DNA from: Callorhinus ursinus
Taxonomy: Eukaryota; Chordata; Mammalia; Carnivora; Otariidae
DNA: 64,000 nt
Assembly (NCBI RefSeq): GCF_003265705.1
Contig: NW_020312966.1
Location: 20,459,436 to 20,523,435 of the forward strand
Direction of reading: 5' to 3'
Shown here: one piece after another, positions 1-11,565 of the stretch
Layout: every line of letters starts with the position of its first letter
Position numbering within the stretch: the first letter of the stretch is position 1
Made by a program: the position numbers and the translations under genes
The notes under the pieces: generated by a model
Database searches by the model: none
What the model saw: only the letters and a program-made list of their open reading frames with translations
Told to the model about the DNA's origin: nothing

Positions 1-456
1 CCTATCTAATCCTTTATTTCTTTGATTTGCTGCTTGCTTTGAGCAGATAGTCTCCTTTTGCATTTTTTTTTTTAATCCCCCAGCAGTGAGTTCGTTGGCA
101 GGCCCAGTGCCCAGGTGAACACTTCCTGTTTCATATACGTACCTGGTCAGTGCTCGAGAGCATGCATACCTTACGGAATGACATTCTAAGGATATTTCTT
201 TTTCTGTCATCTGTACAGTAGAAATGTGCAAATATTATAAGCAAAGCACTTTTGACTGCAGGACGCGCACATAGCTGTTTGTCCCTTTGGCAGTATTTCT
301 TAGGTTAATGGTCACATCTTTTATATATATATATTTTGTTGTTTGTTTCATAAAAGAAGAAGGTAAATGAAAATATTAACACATTTGTTGAGAGCAGTAC
401 ATTAAAGTGAGGTTCTGTGGCTGATGCTAATGTGTATTTATATGGTTTATTTGAAG
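1..456 (+). other. CDKAL1: 3' end of the CDKAL1 intron preceding the exon
   Basis: Non-coding and AT-rich, with a short TA run near 322-334. I recognise no repeat family here. The intron enters from outside the window. Confidence 0.8.
418..456 (+). other. CDKAL1: Branch-point candidate and 3' splice site of the CDKAL1 exon
   Basis: The acceptor dinucleotide AG is at 455-456. The tract before it is T-rich but broken by purines (TATATGGTTTATTTGAAG), so it looks like a moderate or weak polypyrimidine tract. TGCTAAT at about 425-431, roughly 27 nt upstream of the exon, fits the loose mammalian branch-point pattern. The frame and protein match fix the exon start at 457. The branch point is inferred. 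Confidence 0.75.
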
Positions 457-577
457 GTCACTCTGTGAGACTGCTGGGTCAGAAAAAGGATAATGGAAAG
501 CGCTTGGGTGGAGCACGATTGGATTTGCCAAAGATCAGGAAGAATCCACTGATAGAAATCATTTCCATCAATACTGG
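457..577 (+). CDS. CDKAL1: Internal coding exon of CDKAL1 (tRNA-Lys t6A37 methylthiotransferase)
   Basis: The 121-nt exon translates without a stop to 39 complete codons flanked by two split glycine codons. It contains the stretches [18 protein letters not shown] and [20 protein letters not shown], which I recognise as mammalian CDKAL1. By my count these are about residues 173-213 of the roughly 579-residue human protein. CDKAL1 is a radical-SAM Fe-S enzyme anchored to the ER by a C-terminal membrane segment; it converts t6A37 to ms2t6A37 in tRNA-Lys(UUU), which supports lysine decoding. This exon encodes the basic linker and first strand between the N-terminal methylthiotransferase domain and the radical-SAM domain. 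It stops just before the CxxxCxxC cluster motif, which must lie in the next exon. It begins with GT, completing a Gly codon, and ends with GG of the next Gly. Its length is not a multiple of three, so skipping it would shift the frame. The exon number was not determined. Confidence 0.94.
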
Positions 578-584
578 GTAAGTG
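578..584 (+). other. CDKAL1: 5' splice site (GTAAGTG) of the CDKAL1 exon
   Basis: GG|GTAAGTG closely matches the U1 snRNA consensus. The coding match ends exactly here: the Gly codon is cut after its second base. This is a strong donor compared with the weaker upstream acceptor. Confidence 0.9.
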
Positions 585-1002
585 TCTCTCAAGCTTACTC
601 ATAAAATATTCAGTATACTCCATGAATTCAGGTTTTCCCTCTGGACATGTGACAGAGTAAAGCAGTTGAACATTTTCATGGGAAAGAAAAATCAAAAAGC
701 TCTAAATCACATGAATATAGTTCTCTGTTAAATGTTTCCTGTGTACAAATTACCTGTTTATTTGCAGCAAGGTTTTAGGTCTTTGATTAATATTATTCCA
801 ATGTCTTATTGGTAATAAACATGGATTTCATTTTCTAGCCAAACCTTTTGATTAAAATATTTTTAAAAAGAGTTTTGTTTTTGGAATGATTAACGTACCC
901 ATCATCTTTGTTTTTTCAATAGAGTTATAGGAAATAATGCCCGAGGTACTAACCATGTTTTGATTATTAACTATCTGAAATACATGTTTAAAATGTTGCC
1001 CT
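585..1002. other. Repeat-free start of the intron
   Basis: AT-rich single-copy-looking DNA between the donor and the first SINE. I see no gene, RNA or repeat in it. Confidence 0.6.
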
Positions 1003-1204
1003 TGGGGCGCCTGGGTGGCTCAGTCGGTTAAACATCTGCCTTCAGCTCAGGTGATGATCTCAGGGTCCTGGGATCAAGCCCTGAGTTGGGCTTCCTGCTG
1101 AATGGGGAGTCTGCTTCTCCCTGTCTCTCTGCTCCTCCCCCTGCTTGTGCACGTGCTCTCTCTCTCTCAAATAAATGAATACAATCTCAAAAAAAAATAA
1201 AAAT
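1003..1204 (+). mobile_element. CAN-SINE (tRNA-Lys-derived), sense
   Basis: Begins GGGGCGCCTGGGTGGCTCAG, the CAN-SINE tRNA-Lys head with the A box. It continues through the GGGTCCTGGGATC segment to a CT-rich region and an AAATAAATGAA-type A-rich tail. A 10-bp target-site duplication AAAATGTTGC flanks it at 990-999 and 1205-1214. Confidence 0.95.
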
Positions 1205-1476
1205 AAAATGTTGCTGCTATGAGCTTTGAAGTAAAAATAAGCATCATTAACTGAATATTAAGCACTCTTATTTTCACAGCTTAGTTTGAAGTTCCTGACC
1301 CTTAGGTTTGACTCTTGGTGTGCTTATTCGTACTTTGTTTTATTCGCATTAATGGACTTTGTCGTCAATATTAGTGTAGTCTGAAAATCTGATGAGGCCA
1401 AGGCCTTCTGTTCTTTAAATCATGGGAGTTCCTCCAATCACAGAACTGCCTTGAACAGACATAAGCTATCCTGCTT

Positions 1477-1695
1477 TTTTTTTTCCCCCCAAGATTTTAT
1501 TTAGGAGGGAGAGAGGGCGCATGGGTTGGGGGGCGGGGTGGATTTAGAGATAGAGGGAGAAGGAGAGATTCTCAGGCAGACTCCACGCTGAGCATGGAGC
1601 CCAGTGTGGGGCTCGATCTCACAATCCTGAGATCATGACCTGAGCTGAAATTAAGCGTTAGATGCTCAACTGACTGAGCCACCCAGGCGCCCCTG
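1477..1695 (-). mobile_element. CAN-SINE, antisense
   Basis: Reads from a T-run and AAGATTTTATTTA to CTGAGCCACCCAGGCGCCCC, the reverse complement of the SINE head. An 8-bp duplication TCCTGCTT lies at 1469-1476 and 1696-1703. The internal GA-rich part is divergent. Confidence 0.93.
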
Positions 1696-2254
1696 TCCTG
1701 CTTCTTTTTGATTTCAGCTTCCTTTCCTCTTTTCTGGAATTGTTTTCCTTTGTCCTTTGCTTCTGTCATGCTGTTTCCCGTGGAGAGTGGGTGAACTTGC
1801 CTTTCCCCTTCTCCAGCACTGTTCTACGTCTCTAAGCCATGCCTCCATTTCCTCCTGCATGGTCCCAGCTCTTTTGTCACTGGCCATCTTTTCTCAAGTT
1901 TTATCACCTTCTGGTTAATCCTCACCGCTGCCAAAGATCAGGGAAGGTTGAAGAAGTCATTTGGTTTTTCCCTAAAAGCTGCCTGGGGTGACTTTCCTTT
2001 GCCTTGGTGAATTTACCTGGCACCAACATCTGGTCTTCAGCGTTGAAGATTCAGAAACCTGCACTCATCAAGCTCAGAGGCTAGTGATTAAATCAGAGTA
2101 TAGCAGTGAGAAATGTCATTATCACATTGACTGGAGCATCTAATATATTCTCTCTTTTGAGCCTGAGCCAAATTAGAAGCATAAGGCTGTTTGTTTCTCC
2201 CTCCGTCTCCATTCTCCTCCTTCCTTCAGATACTGCAGTTGTTCTTTTTACTCC
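1696..2254. other. Intronic DNA without recognised repeat
   Basis: Mixed-composition sequence between a SINE and an L2 fragment. Its first part may belong to the same L2, but I cannot support that. Confidence 0.4.
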
Positions 2255-2516
2255 CAGTTTCCTACCTAAAATTGCCATATCCCTACATTCCCCATCCTCC
2301 CTATTTGCCTTATTTTCTTCTGTAACCCTTCTCATTATTGAAGTATATATGAGTTCATTTCTGTTTTAATCGTCTCCCCTCATTGGCATGTAGTAAGCTC
2401 CAAAATGACAGGGAATTTCGACTCTCTTGCCTACCACCGTATCCTTAGAATATGGAAGAATGTACACAGCAGGGATTTAATAAATATTTACTTACTGAAT
2501 GAATGAATGATTGATT
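2255..2516 (+). mobile_element. L2 LINE 3' end, sense
   Basis: Resembles the L2 3' region: a C/T-rich CCTACCTAAAATTGCC start, then 'TAGTAAGCTCCAAAATGACAGGG', and a terminal 'TTTAATAAATATTTACTTACTGAATGAATGAATGA'-like end (quoted in parts). This is an ancient mammal-wide repeat with high divergence. Confidence 0.75.
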
Positions 2517-3158
2517 TTTATAATTTGAAAGTTTAATGGGTTTATGCTAAATTGTCTTCACAGTACAGATTGCCTTACCAGTTGGACAGTAATACGTTGA
2601 GATTGGCTAAGCATGCTTTCTCCTGAACAATGCCTTTAGGAGGGCGAAGTCAAGTGTTTCTGAGAATCTCTCTCTCTCTTTTTTTTTCCAATATAGGATT
2701 GATCATCCCTTTTTCTCCAAGATACATTTCTTTAAGCATGTTAATATTTCAAGGTCTATCAAACACTCTTATATTTAGATCCATTTGGTTTCTTCAGTGT
2801 GACTTTGAAGCTCTTGTTGACCTCTGGAGTGTTGCTTTTAACTATTGGTTTTCAAAGATGCTTTATTTTTCTAGTTTCTCTGCACTTCTTCATGTGGTCA
2901 CTCCCTGGGTTCAGTCACACTGAACGACTTGAGATCCCCAAACTCAAGGTTCTCCTCTGTCTTGACTGCAGGCCCCTGGGCACACTGTCAGGTGTCCCTG
3001 GCACATCTTATCCTTTCCCCATTCACTGTGTTGGTAATCCTTCCCTGTGCAGTTATATGCTCTTTTTAGGTGGTACGTGAAAGATATTCAGGAATTTTAT
3101 TTGGGTTTCCTTTCTTTTGGATTTAGTGTTTCTTAAAATGAGGCTACACTATAAACTT
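2517..3158. other. Intronic DNA without recognised repeat
   Basis: Contains short overlapping open frames (e.g. 2630-2923 and 2799-3080 on +) with no similarity I recognise and no splice-supported structure. Treated as non-coding. Confidence 0.45.
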
Positions 3159-3171
3159 TTTATTCTTTTAA

Positions 3172-3393
3172 TTTTTTAAAAAAGATTTATTTATTTTAGA
3201 GAGAGAGGGCATGCGCGCCCGTGAGCGTGAGCATGGGGTTTGGGGCACCGGGAGAGGGAGAAAGACAGTCTTCAAGCAGACTCCTTGCTGAGTGTGGAGC
3301 CCGACACGGGGCTCAGTCTCATGACCCTGAGATCATGACCTGAGCTGAAATCAAGCGTTGGACACTTAACTGATTGAGCCACCCAGTTGCCCC
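3172..3393 (-). mobile_element. CAN-SINE, antisense
   Basis: T/A tract plus AAGATTTATTTATTTTAGAGAG, a GA-rich part, and GATCATGACCTGAGC through GAGCCACCCAGTTGCCCC. The flanks CTACACTATAA and CTACATATAAG suggest an imperfect duplication, so this is an older copy. Confidence 0.92.
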
Positions 3394-4404
3394 TACATAT
3401 AAGCCTTTTAAAGCTCACTGGATATTTGCCATCACTCTCTCATATTACCATATAGAACTGTCCCTTACTAAGTAAATTAGCAAATATGCTTTTGATGTTA
3501 AGAGAATTTAGTCCATTCTCTCTCTAATTGAAATCGGTGTTTCTAACCTTCTCTGACTACTAATTACTTTCCTGAATCATTTGTAGCCTTATCATTTGCT
3601 CTCAGGTGAGAGCATCCCTGTAAGCATTTGTCACAGTATCACTCTTCACATCTTAGCTTGGATTTTATTCTCTGGTGGAGCTCATTGTTTTTTTTTTTTT
3701 TTAAACTTACATTCAAATGTTTTAAAAGAAGTATATCCATAATTATTTCTTTCAAGAGAAAATTATCCTTTCCATCAAAATCTTGACAAAATTGTATTGC
3801 TTTCAAATTAAAAATGGACATCTTAAATTTCATATAAATTTTCCATTCTCCATTTGGGAAAAGGCTCACATTTGCAGCAAGTTTTACTGTGTATGTTAGT
3901 AAATTGTTGAAGTTACTATTAGAGTCTACAAAGTTGTTACGCTTTGTTACATTTCTAAAGGAGTATAAGGAGTGTATTAATTGCTTTACCAATGAAGAAG
4001 TTAAAAATTTCAGGTCATGCTAGATTCTGGAGGAGCTGAGAGAATTATGTATTTGATCATAGTGTCTATAATGAGTGTGCCTTTTATTTCTTAAATAACA
4101 TTTATCTTTTCTCCTAAAATCTGTCTCTCGCATTCAGCTATCCATCTTTGTTTCTGTTTGCTGTATTGAGTATATAAATTTTGGTCCACTTGATTCATTG
4201 CTCCAGTTTCCAGTGCTCTTCTTGTCTTCTGAGGCGAGCTTTTTGAGGTTGGCTGCCGGTCACCTAGTGCAGCTCCTGTTTCTAGACTGTCTCTCGTGTG
4301 GCAGAGACGCCCTGCAGAGGGAGCGTGGGGAGGCACATGTCTGGTACGCTGATAAGACAGTGATGTGGCTTTGACTCTGAAAAACAAGTGAGAGTTTATT
4401 ATGA
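3394..4404. other. Intronic DNA without recognised repeat
   Basis: AT-rich. A 117-codon minus-strand open frame at 3639-3992 has no recognisable similarity and starts from a low-complexity run. I treat it as chance. Confidence 0.45.
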
Positions 4405-4800
4405 TAGCTAAGGTGAACTAAATGCCTACTGGGTGCCAGACACAGTTCTTGGAAATGTATATTCTTTCCTATATTTAATCCTTACAACAGCCTTATGAGA
4501 TTTTTTTTTTTTTAAGATTTTATTTATTTATTTGACAGAGACACAGCGAGAGAGGGAACACAAGCAGAGGGAGTGTGAGAGGGAGAAGCAGGCTTCCCGT
4601 GGAGCAGGGAGCCCGATGCGGGGCTCGATCCCATGACCCTGGGATCATGACCCGAGCTGAAGGCAGACGCTTAACGACTGAGCCACCCAGGCGCCCATGA
4701 GATTGTTTTTTAATAGGTGACGAAAGTAAAGTGCAGAGAGGTTAAGAGACTTCACGGGGTCGTGTAGTTGGTAAGCGGCTAAGACCGAGAATTACCTATT
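4405..4800 (-). mobile_element. MIR SINE, antisense, split by a CAN-SINE
   Basis: Left part: 'TGCCTACTGGGTGCCAGACAC' region and 'TTTAATCCTTACAACAGCC'. Right part: 'GTGCAGAGAGGTTAAGAGAC' and 'GTTGGTAAGCGGC'. Together these are the antisense MIR consensus. The CAN-SINE at 4501-4696 sits between them. Confidence 0.85.
4501..4696 (-). mobile_element. CAN-SINE, antisense, nested in MIR
   Basis: T-run and AAGATTTTATTTATTTATTT, GACAGAGACACAGCGAGAGA, ending GCCACCCAGGCGCCC. An 8-bp duplication ATGAGATT lies at 4495-4502 and 4697-4704. It carries the diagnostic GCAGACGCTTAACGACTGAG of one subfamily. Confidence 0.95.
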
Positions 4801-4965
4801 AGTCCATCAGATACTTTTGTGGGTTCAGAGGAGCAAGGAAGCCTCTCTAGTGTGGTTGGCAGAGAGGGATCTCGTGGGAGCCGAACAACCTTTGCATTAT
4901 AGAGACTTTTGAAATGGGCCCCGAAAGATAGGTAGAGTTGTGATAATTACGTATGGGGGTATATT

Positions 4966-5350
4966 CAGTTTCAGATGACCACTAACTGGGTGGCTTAAAA
5001 TTACACAAATTTATTTCGTTACAGTTCCAGAAGTCAGAAGTCTAACACAGGTCTTGCAATGGTAACATGGTATAGGCAGGGCTGTGTTCTGTAGGCTGTT
5101 GGGGAGAATCTGTTTACTTCCTTTCTTCAGCCTTGAAAGGCCACCCACATTCCTTGTGTACAATCCCCTTCTTCCATCTCCAAGGCCTGCAAGATCATAT
5201 TTCTCCTCCGACTCTCTCTCTCTCCCACTTTTAAGTGATTACATTGGAGCCACCTGGATAATCCAGGATACTGTCTCTATTTTAATGTCAGCTGATTAGC
5301 ATCCTTCATATCATCTGTAGCTTTAATTCCCGTCTGGCCTGCATGGTTCC
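4966..5350 (+). mobile_element. MLT1-type MaLR solitary LTR
   Basis: Matches the MLT1 consensus pattern: 'ACTGGGTGGCTTAAAATTAC', 'AATTTATTTCGTTACAGTTCC', then 'GATTACATTGGAGCCACCTGG', 'ATAATCCAGGAT' and 'GTCAGCTGATTAGCA'. Ancient non-coding LTR remnant; no internal retroviral sequence is present. Confidence 0.82.
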
Positions 5351-5559
5351 GGAGAGTCAGATAGGTATGATCAGAACACTGTAGGTAGAGAGAAGAACGA
5401 GCGAAGGCGTGTGAGCGGGCCACGTGGGTTGTTTGTGAAGAAGATAACTTTCTCTGGGCAGTCTGGTGTTTCCGATGTATGCAAGGAAAAGTGCGATAAA
5501 TCATCTTTTGTGTGAAGAATGTAATTGCCTCAGGGTGAGAAATTACACTTAATTCATTT

Positions 5560-6420
5560 AGTGAAGGACAAGGAGAGCCGCTGAAGTCTGGAACAGAGGT
5601 GAGAAATAATCGTAGCTGGGCAGTAGGGAGATTATTCTGGTACCAGGTTGTAATGTGCGTTGGTGCTGGAAGATAGTTACAGGGAGATCATTTATGAGGC
5701 CATTACAGTAACCCTGCCAGGAAGGACTAGGGCCCGAGTGGTAGTTCGGGGAACGAATAGTAAGGATGGCAGAATTGTCACGGTTAAGAAAATGGGCTTT
5801 GGCATATGCCAGTGGAGTTACTTGTAACCATTGATTTGGAAGTTCCAAGGAATGGCGGGGGATGGAAATACAAGCCACAAAGAAGCTTTAGTTGGAGAGG
5901 CGTGAGTGAGTGAGGTCATGGAAGGTGCTCAGTGCCTGTGCATGGGAAATAGGAGGAGTCATCTATGAACTAGACGTAGTCAGAGATGAAGGTGTGTGAA
6001 TAGGGAGAGTCATCCCATCCATTGCTTTCGACCCCTTCAAGAGAAATAATGCTAGGGTAGGTGAACCATTTCAGGAGAGTGGGAAGATTCAAAATTAGTA
6101 AGTTTTGCTCCAGGAAGATTACTCTTTGGAGGAGTTTAACTATAAAGGAAGAGAAGGGGTCTCTAGAGAATGGAAAGATGCTTCTGTCTGAGCCTTTTTA
6201 GAGGCAGGGGGTAAGGAGTAGAAATACATTGACAGAAGGAACTGTTTCAGTAGGATTGTGTATACAGATGGAAAAGTAAGCCTTGGCAAGGAAGAAGGAC
6301 ACTTTTGTGCCTCTTCAGGTATAGGAGTAAAGGACGTTGGTAAGCCCAAGTGTAGGACTTAGTTCTTTTTCTTAAAGGTCTTAAACAATTGAGTGTACAG
6401 AACATGGTTCCATTCTTTTG
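5560..6420 (-). mobile_element. L2 LINE fragment, antisense (probable)
   Basis: Shows the antisense L2 internal pattern, e.g. 'GAGGCCATTACAGTAACCC', 'AGAAAATGGGCTTTGGC' and 'GGAGGAGTTTAACTATAAAG'. Strongly diverged; limits approximate. Confidence 0.55.
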
Positions 6421-6651
6421 CTCTAGCAGGTGAAATAGAGGGTATTGTTTCTGTGTTTTGTCCCTTTATGTTTTAGTTAATATACTGTGATCTTTTGATG
6501 GCCCTGACTCGAGATAGGGCGAGCTCTTGATTGGAATACCAGCCTCCCTCCCCAGGATTCGTCAGCACTCCTTTCTCCTCTCTTTCTCCCGTTGGTATTG
6601 GTGTTCAGTTGTTATTGTTGTTGTTTTTTTTTTTTTTTTGGTAATGTGAAT

Positions 6652-6930
6652 TTTTTTTCTCTTTTTTTTATTATTATGTTATGTTAATCACCATACATTA
6701 CATCATTAGTTTTTGATGTAGTGTTCCATGATTCATTATTTGCATATAACACCCAGTGCTCCATGTAGGATGTGCCCTCTTTAATACCCATCACCAGGCT
6801 AACCCATCCCCCCACCACCCCCTCCCCTCTAGAACCCTCAGTTTGTTTCTCAGAGTCCATCGTCTCTCATGGTTCATCTCCCCCTCCGATTCCTCCCTTC
6901 ATTCTTTCCCTCCTGCTATTCTATACTACA
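6652..6930 (-). mobile_element. Carnivore L1 3' end, antisense, 5'-truncated
   Basis: T-rich start, then ATGTTAATCACCATACATTA, 'CATCATTAGTTTTTGATGTA', 'AACACCCAGTGCTCCATG', 'TCATGGTTCATCTCCCCCTC': the reverse complement of the carnivore L1 3' UTR. The same segment recurs at 62,215-62,465 in the same orientation. Confidence 0.88.
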
Positions 6931-7789
6931 TATTTTCTATAAACTGGAAGTGATGTCACATGTTAGATTCGAATTAAGTATCTAGCCAGAAAAGAGCTAG
7001 TCTCTGAGGTAAAGATAAAAATTTGATTCATGCCAAAGTGTTTCATTTTTCTCATTAAATTGGGGTTATAGTTCTGAAGTAGATTATATGTGGGTGTTTA
7101 TGTAGATTTAAAAAAAGGATCCATCCAACACTGTGGTCCGCATAATAAGGAGTCATCCTGTGCGTAGACAAAAGAAGTGCACTGAGGTTGGAAAGCTTAG
7201 GTTTTGTTAGGGGCCCCATGTGTGTGATTGCCTTGTTTTTTTTCTAGTAGTGGAGACAGAAGGTCCTAGGTAGTGTAGAGACAAAAAGTGAAAAGTTGGA
7301 AATTGGGCCATAAAGAAAATCTGTGCCTCATTTTTGCCTTCTCTGTCACTATTAAAGTCATCAATTTTGACAATCTCTTGGCAATTTTTGTTCTTCCAAA
7401 GCCAAGAGTTGGATGCTGCTTAGCCGTTCTGATAGAAGTTGTATCGCTTTTAGGTCTTACTATCAGATTATCCCTTGTTTGAAGGGATATTACTCCCTTG
7501 GGCTGAGCACATCTAAGAAAATACTGTCTGACCCTGTAATATTTTACTAATACTTTCTCTTTTAAGATTTATCTCGTTTTTCTTGTTACTTGCCATCTGT
7601 CAGACATAAAATGATGGTATATGGGAACCTTTAAAGGGAAATCTAATTTTCTTTGAGATTATGTACTTGAATTTATTATCATTTTTTAAAGTATCTGTTA
7701 CTTTTTCCACCTGTAACATCATGTCTTTGTGGAAAAAAGCTAACTTGGATGTTTTCACTTTCTTTCTATAATGTTCAGAATTTACCATC
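6931..7789. other. Repeat-poor intronic DNA
   Basis: No recognised repeat or gene. Candidate single-copy intron sequence. Confidence 0.45.
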
Positions 7790-7852
7790 TCTTTCCAGTG
7801 CTGGATTCATAGGTGCTCTCTAAACATTTGAATGAATGAATGAATGAAAGAA
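7790..7852 (+). mobile_element. L2-like 3' terminal fragment
   Basis: 'TAGGTGCTCTCTAAACATTTGAATGAATG' pattern resembles the end of an L2 or MIR, followed by a short (AATG)n run. Short and diverged. Confidence 0.5.
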
Positions 7853-9344
7853 CGATAATTTATTTTGTATAAGTGGAGTTGTTCTTAGAGAAATATAATC
7901 ACAACTGATAACATTTTGTTATCTTTCTGGTTCTAATGATTACAACATGAAATAGTTATTAACTAGACATAATCACAGTACATTTGAAAATACAATTATT
8001 ATGTGCTTACACATTACCAGGTATTGTGTTAGGTATTATGATATATGCAAAGGTAAACATTTCGCAAGTCAACAGGTAACTAACATGGAATGAACTAATC
8101 CAAAACACGCAGCTCTAAACTCAGACTTAATTCCAGCTCCTGGATGGGGAGGATTTGGGTCTCTTTCTATTCTGTATTCTGGGAATGCTTTTAGATTGCA
8201 AGATGACTATCTTTCTAGGGGCTAAGGGTGCACAGACCTCGAATTTGAGAGCTGTTGAGATACTCAGACACTTTCTCACTGCCCTTCTATGGGACACAGT
8301 GGCAGCCACACAGTAAAATGGTTTCCCTGACCTTCGACATCAAACAGGACAACTGCCATCATCAGTACACGTGCAGAAAATAGAAGCCTCAAATGCCATC
8401 TTTTTCTGTTACTCTTAAGTTAGAGCTTTCAGAAAATTACATTGTATAAAAAAACATTTTAAGAGGTATTTTAATTAGAAGCACTCTAAAAAGCTTTTAA
8501 TTAAGGTTCCAAGGAAAGTCTATTAGAAGGTTGAATATATGTGGGATCACACTCATACTAGGGTGAATCCTTTTAATATTGTGCGAGGACAAAGTTTGGA
8601 AAAGCTTATAATGTCTTTGAAATGACTGCATATTTTGGTATATTCAATAACGACTTATTGAGTTTTTATATCTTAGCATCATGTGAAGAAATTAAGATTT
8701 TTTTTTCTTTAGTTCATGCTAGACTGTTGTTCCAGTGTCCTGATGATATAAATCATGGCCATCTTTTGAATATGCTCTCTTGAGAATAGCTCCTTCAGCT
8801 TCTGTGCCATCCTTAGACACAGCTGTTAGAAGGTCATAATACCCCTCTCTAAGAGGCAGAATCTCAAGATAAAACATTTCCCAGAAAGGATTTGGCAGAC
8901 TATATAGTCATTCTCTTATTTAAAAATTATGGGTCAGTCTTGGCTTTTTATATATCGGGCACTGATGACTGCAAATTAACCCAAGCCAATTTCGTTATGT
9001 ACAACTAACTCTTAGGGGTTTTTTGGATAGATGGTAGTCACTACCAATGGGGATTAGTTGCTTCCTTCCAGCCCAGCTGTCAGGTTATAATGAAAGCAAG
9101 TCCCAGTCCACAATCTGAAATAAGAACTTACTAAGCAAGCCGGCACAGTCCACCTGTTTTTGTAATCCCGGTGAAGTCTGAATTCTTTCTCCTTTTGGGT
9201 AATTAAATCACACCTTGCATTAAAAGGTTCAGTTGAGCCCAGTGAGACGGTGTGGTCAGCCTCAGTCGACCAGAATCCTCTACCAGTGTCTGGAGTGATG
9301 GCCCAGTAGGGACCAAGCCAGAAGAAGATCCTTAGTGTCCAAGC
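7853..9344. other. Repeat-poor intronic DNA, AT-rich
   Basis: No recognised mobile element. Includes an AT-rich homeodomain-site-like cluster near 8465-8510 (TTTTAATTAGAAG and CTTTTAATTAAGG). Confidence 0.45.
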
Positions 9345-9578
9345 CAGGGCTGCCCGAAGTGTGGTTCATTGACCAGTGCTGGGTCATTAATTGCTGACGA
9401 CTGCTCTGTGACAAGGGGAGAAATAGACAGCAAACATTTGAGAAACTTTTAAGATAGTTTACCACTGCTGCAATAGCTTGGAATTAATTTTCATTGTATT
9501 TTATAAAAATGATGATTTACAAGAGGTTGGATTCAAAATCCTGGTCCGTCACTATAGGTTGAGAAACACTGGTCTCAG
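9345..9578. mobile_element. hAT-type (MER-class) DNA transposon fragment (tentative)
   Basis: Ends with 'GGTTGAGAAACACTGGTC', the usual terminal motif of hAT-Charlie MER elements, and begins near 'GTGTGGTTCATTGACCAG'. The interior is not assignable by eye. Confidence 0.4.
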
Positions 9579-11565
9579 CTAGGTGTGTTAACAGATCCTT
9601 TACCCTACTGTGGAGACTATTTTAGCCAATGCACTTATCTGGAGTGCCACTGATTTCTCTGCTTGGATCGTGTTTCTACTACGTTTTATGCTACGAGTTA
9701 CCCACTTGTCCTTTGTAGCTAGCCGCTGCTTTCACAAGTGAAAACTTATTTCTGTCATCTGTTACGCTAATTTGCAAAGCTTCTGCTGTTGACCAAAGGT
9801 AATCTTTGGAAGGTAGTCTTTCTGATTAATTACTAGAAGAGAGAGACTGTTCTTTAGAGTTGTAGCTTAAAAGGACTTGCACATTTTATATTATGCTCTC
9901 TACATTAAATTCTTTCAAAAGTAAACTACAAAAGTCCTAACATGGCTAATGCGAAGCCTGACTCGAGAGGTTGTAACCATTCTTGTAGCACGTCCCTAAG
10001 ATGAGCAGACAGCTGTTATTATTCTCGTTCTTCTATAAACTTCTGGAGGCCAAGAACCTTATCTCCTCCTGGAGGCCATGAGCCTGGAGCGTGACATCGG
10101 CTTATTCCTGGAAAAGACACTGGAGTCTGTGGTTCATTGGAGAGAGCTCTGCGTTTGGGTTTGGAGTCATAGACACTGTCGTCTTCTGGCTTGGTGACTC
10201 AGATAAATTAGATCCCTCTTAGAGCTAATCTCTTCTTGGACGTAGACACGTGCTACCTATATTATATGTGTCACCTCACACAGTATGAGTACTTTAATAA
10301 GTGTTTTCCTTAGAATTTTGATGTTGCTGTATCCTCCACTCTACCAGTATTCTCCGAGACTCCCCCTCCCCTTTCTTTCTCTTCATCCTTTGTACTATCT
10401 AGGCAAGGAAGTTGCTGGTTCCACAATTTGAAGTTCGGAGTTCGTTCAGTTCATCATCAGCTTATCAGTCTCCCATTTCACTTGTTCAGTGTTAAGTGAA
10501 TGACAAACTTAAAAAAAATTAACCTTAGTTTCCCCCATAGCTTTTGGTACAGTGTCTTGCTCACAGTATTCACTTCATAAATATTTTAGTATTTTAGGGA
10601 CAGCAGTGTTACTCAAATGCAGAAAATTCTTTCTGGCTGCACTGGAGTGTAATTGTAATATTTCTCTCTTGCTCCAGTCATTTGTTTTGTAGAAAAAGAG
10701 AATATGATAATTTGGACTATGAATGAAGTGAAACTTATCTCAAACAATTAAATGTGTGAAATTGAAGTATTTATGGCGATTTCGAACTTGTTACATTTTT
10801 ACTTTTATCTAAAAACTAGTTGTCCTGAAATTTGCTGCTTTTTTGATATCTTCAATGAAATCCCCAAATACCTTATTTTCATTTAAATACTGTTGACATG
10901 AAATTTTAAAGTAATCTTATTTTTAGTGCCTTATAAAGCTGGATTTGGGAAAGATCATTCATAAGAACAGTGGATGGCACTATTGGTTCATACCTGTGAA
11001 GTAATTATCATTTAGTAGGACATTTAAATGCTGGTGTAATAAATGCCTTTGAATAAGAGGCCCAGCTAGAAATTTTAGGCAGAATTAGGATGGGGGTTTA
11101 ATCTTAAATTTTGTAAATTCTTCTTTATGTATTCATTGTTTTATATAAACTTTGGGTGAAATGAATATATAACTGTCTTAGTAACTATATAAAGAAATGG
11201 TTTTAAAAAAGCATTTCAAATGCTAGCATGTTAGAGGATATACCATTGCTCTAACTAAAAAGTGTACCTTGCTTACTACTTTTCTAATTAAACAAAACTA
11301 TGTAGTTTGAGGAAGGGATTAAAAAAAAAACCTGGAAATTTAAAGATACTCAAATTTGGGTATAACATTAAGGAGACCTTAGGTTATGGTTAATTGAGTA
11401 GAATGGTTAACACTTTCTTCAAGTTAGTTCATAGATTGTATGGTGAGGAGGTATATTAAATATAAATAGTTACAGATGTATTTACAGTTTAGAAAGTTTT
11501 TTTAATTTTATTGCATGTGTAGAAGTCTTTTATGCTTGTTCATTAAGAAAACCAAAGAGCCCCCC
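9579..11565. other. Repeat-poor intronic DNA; AT-rich, possibly conserved
   Basis: About 2 kb with at most a short L2/MIR-like tail near 10,530-10,590. The part from 10,680 to 11,260 is AT-rich with many TAATTA/ATTTA-type words and no repeat signature. See the hunt section. Confidence 0.45.
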
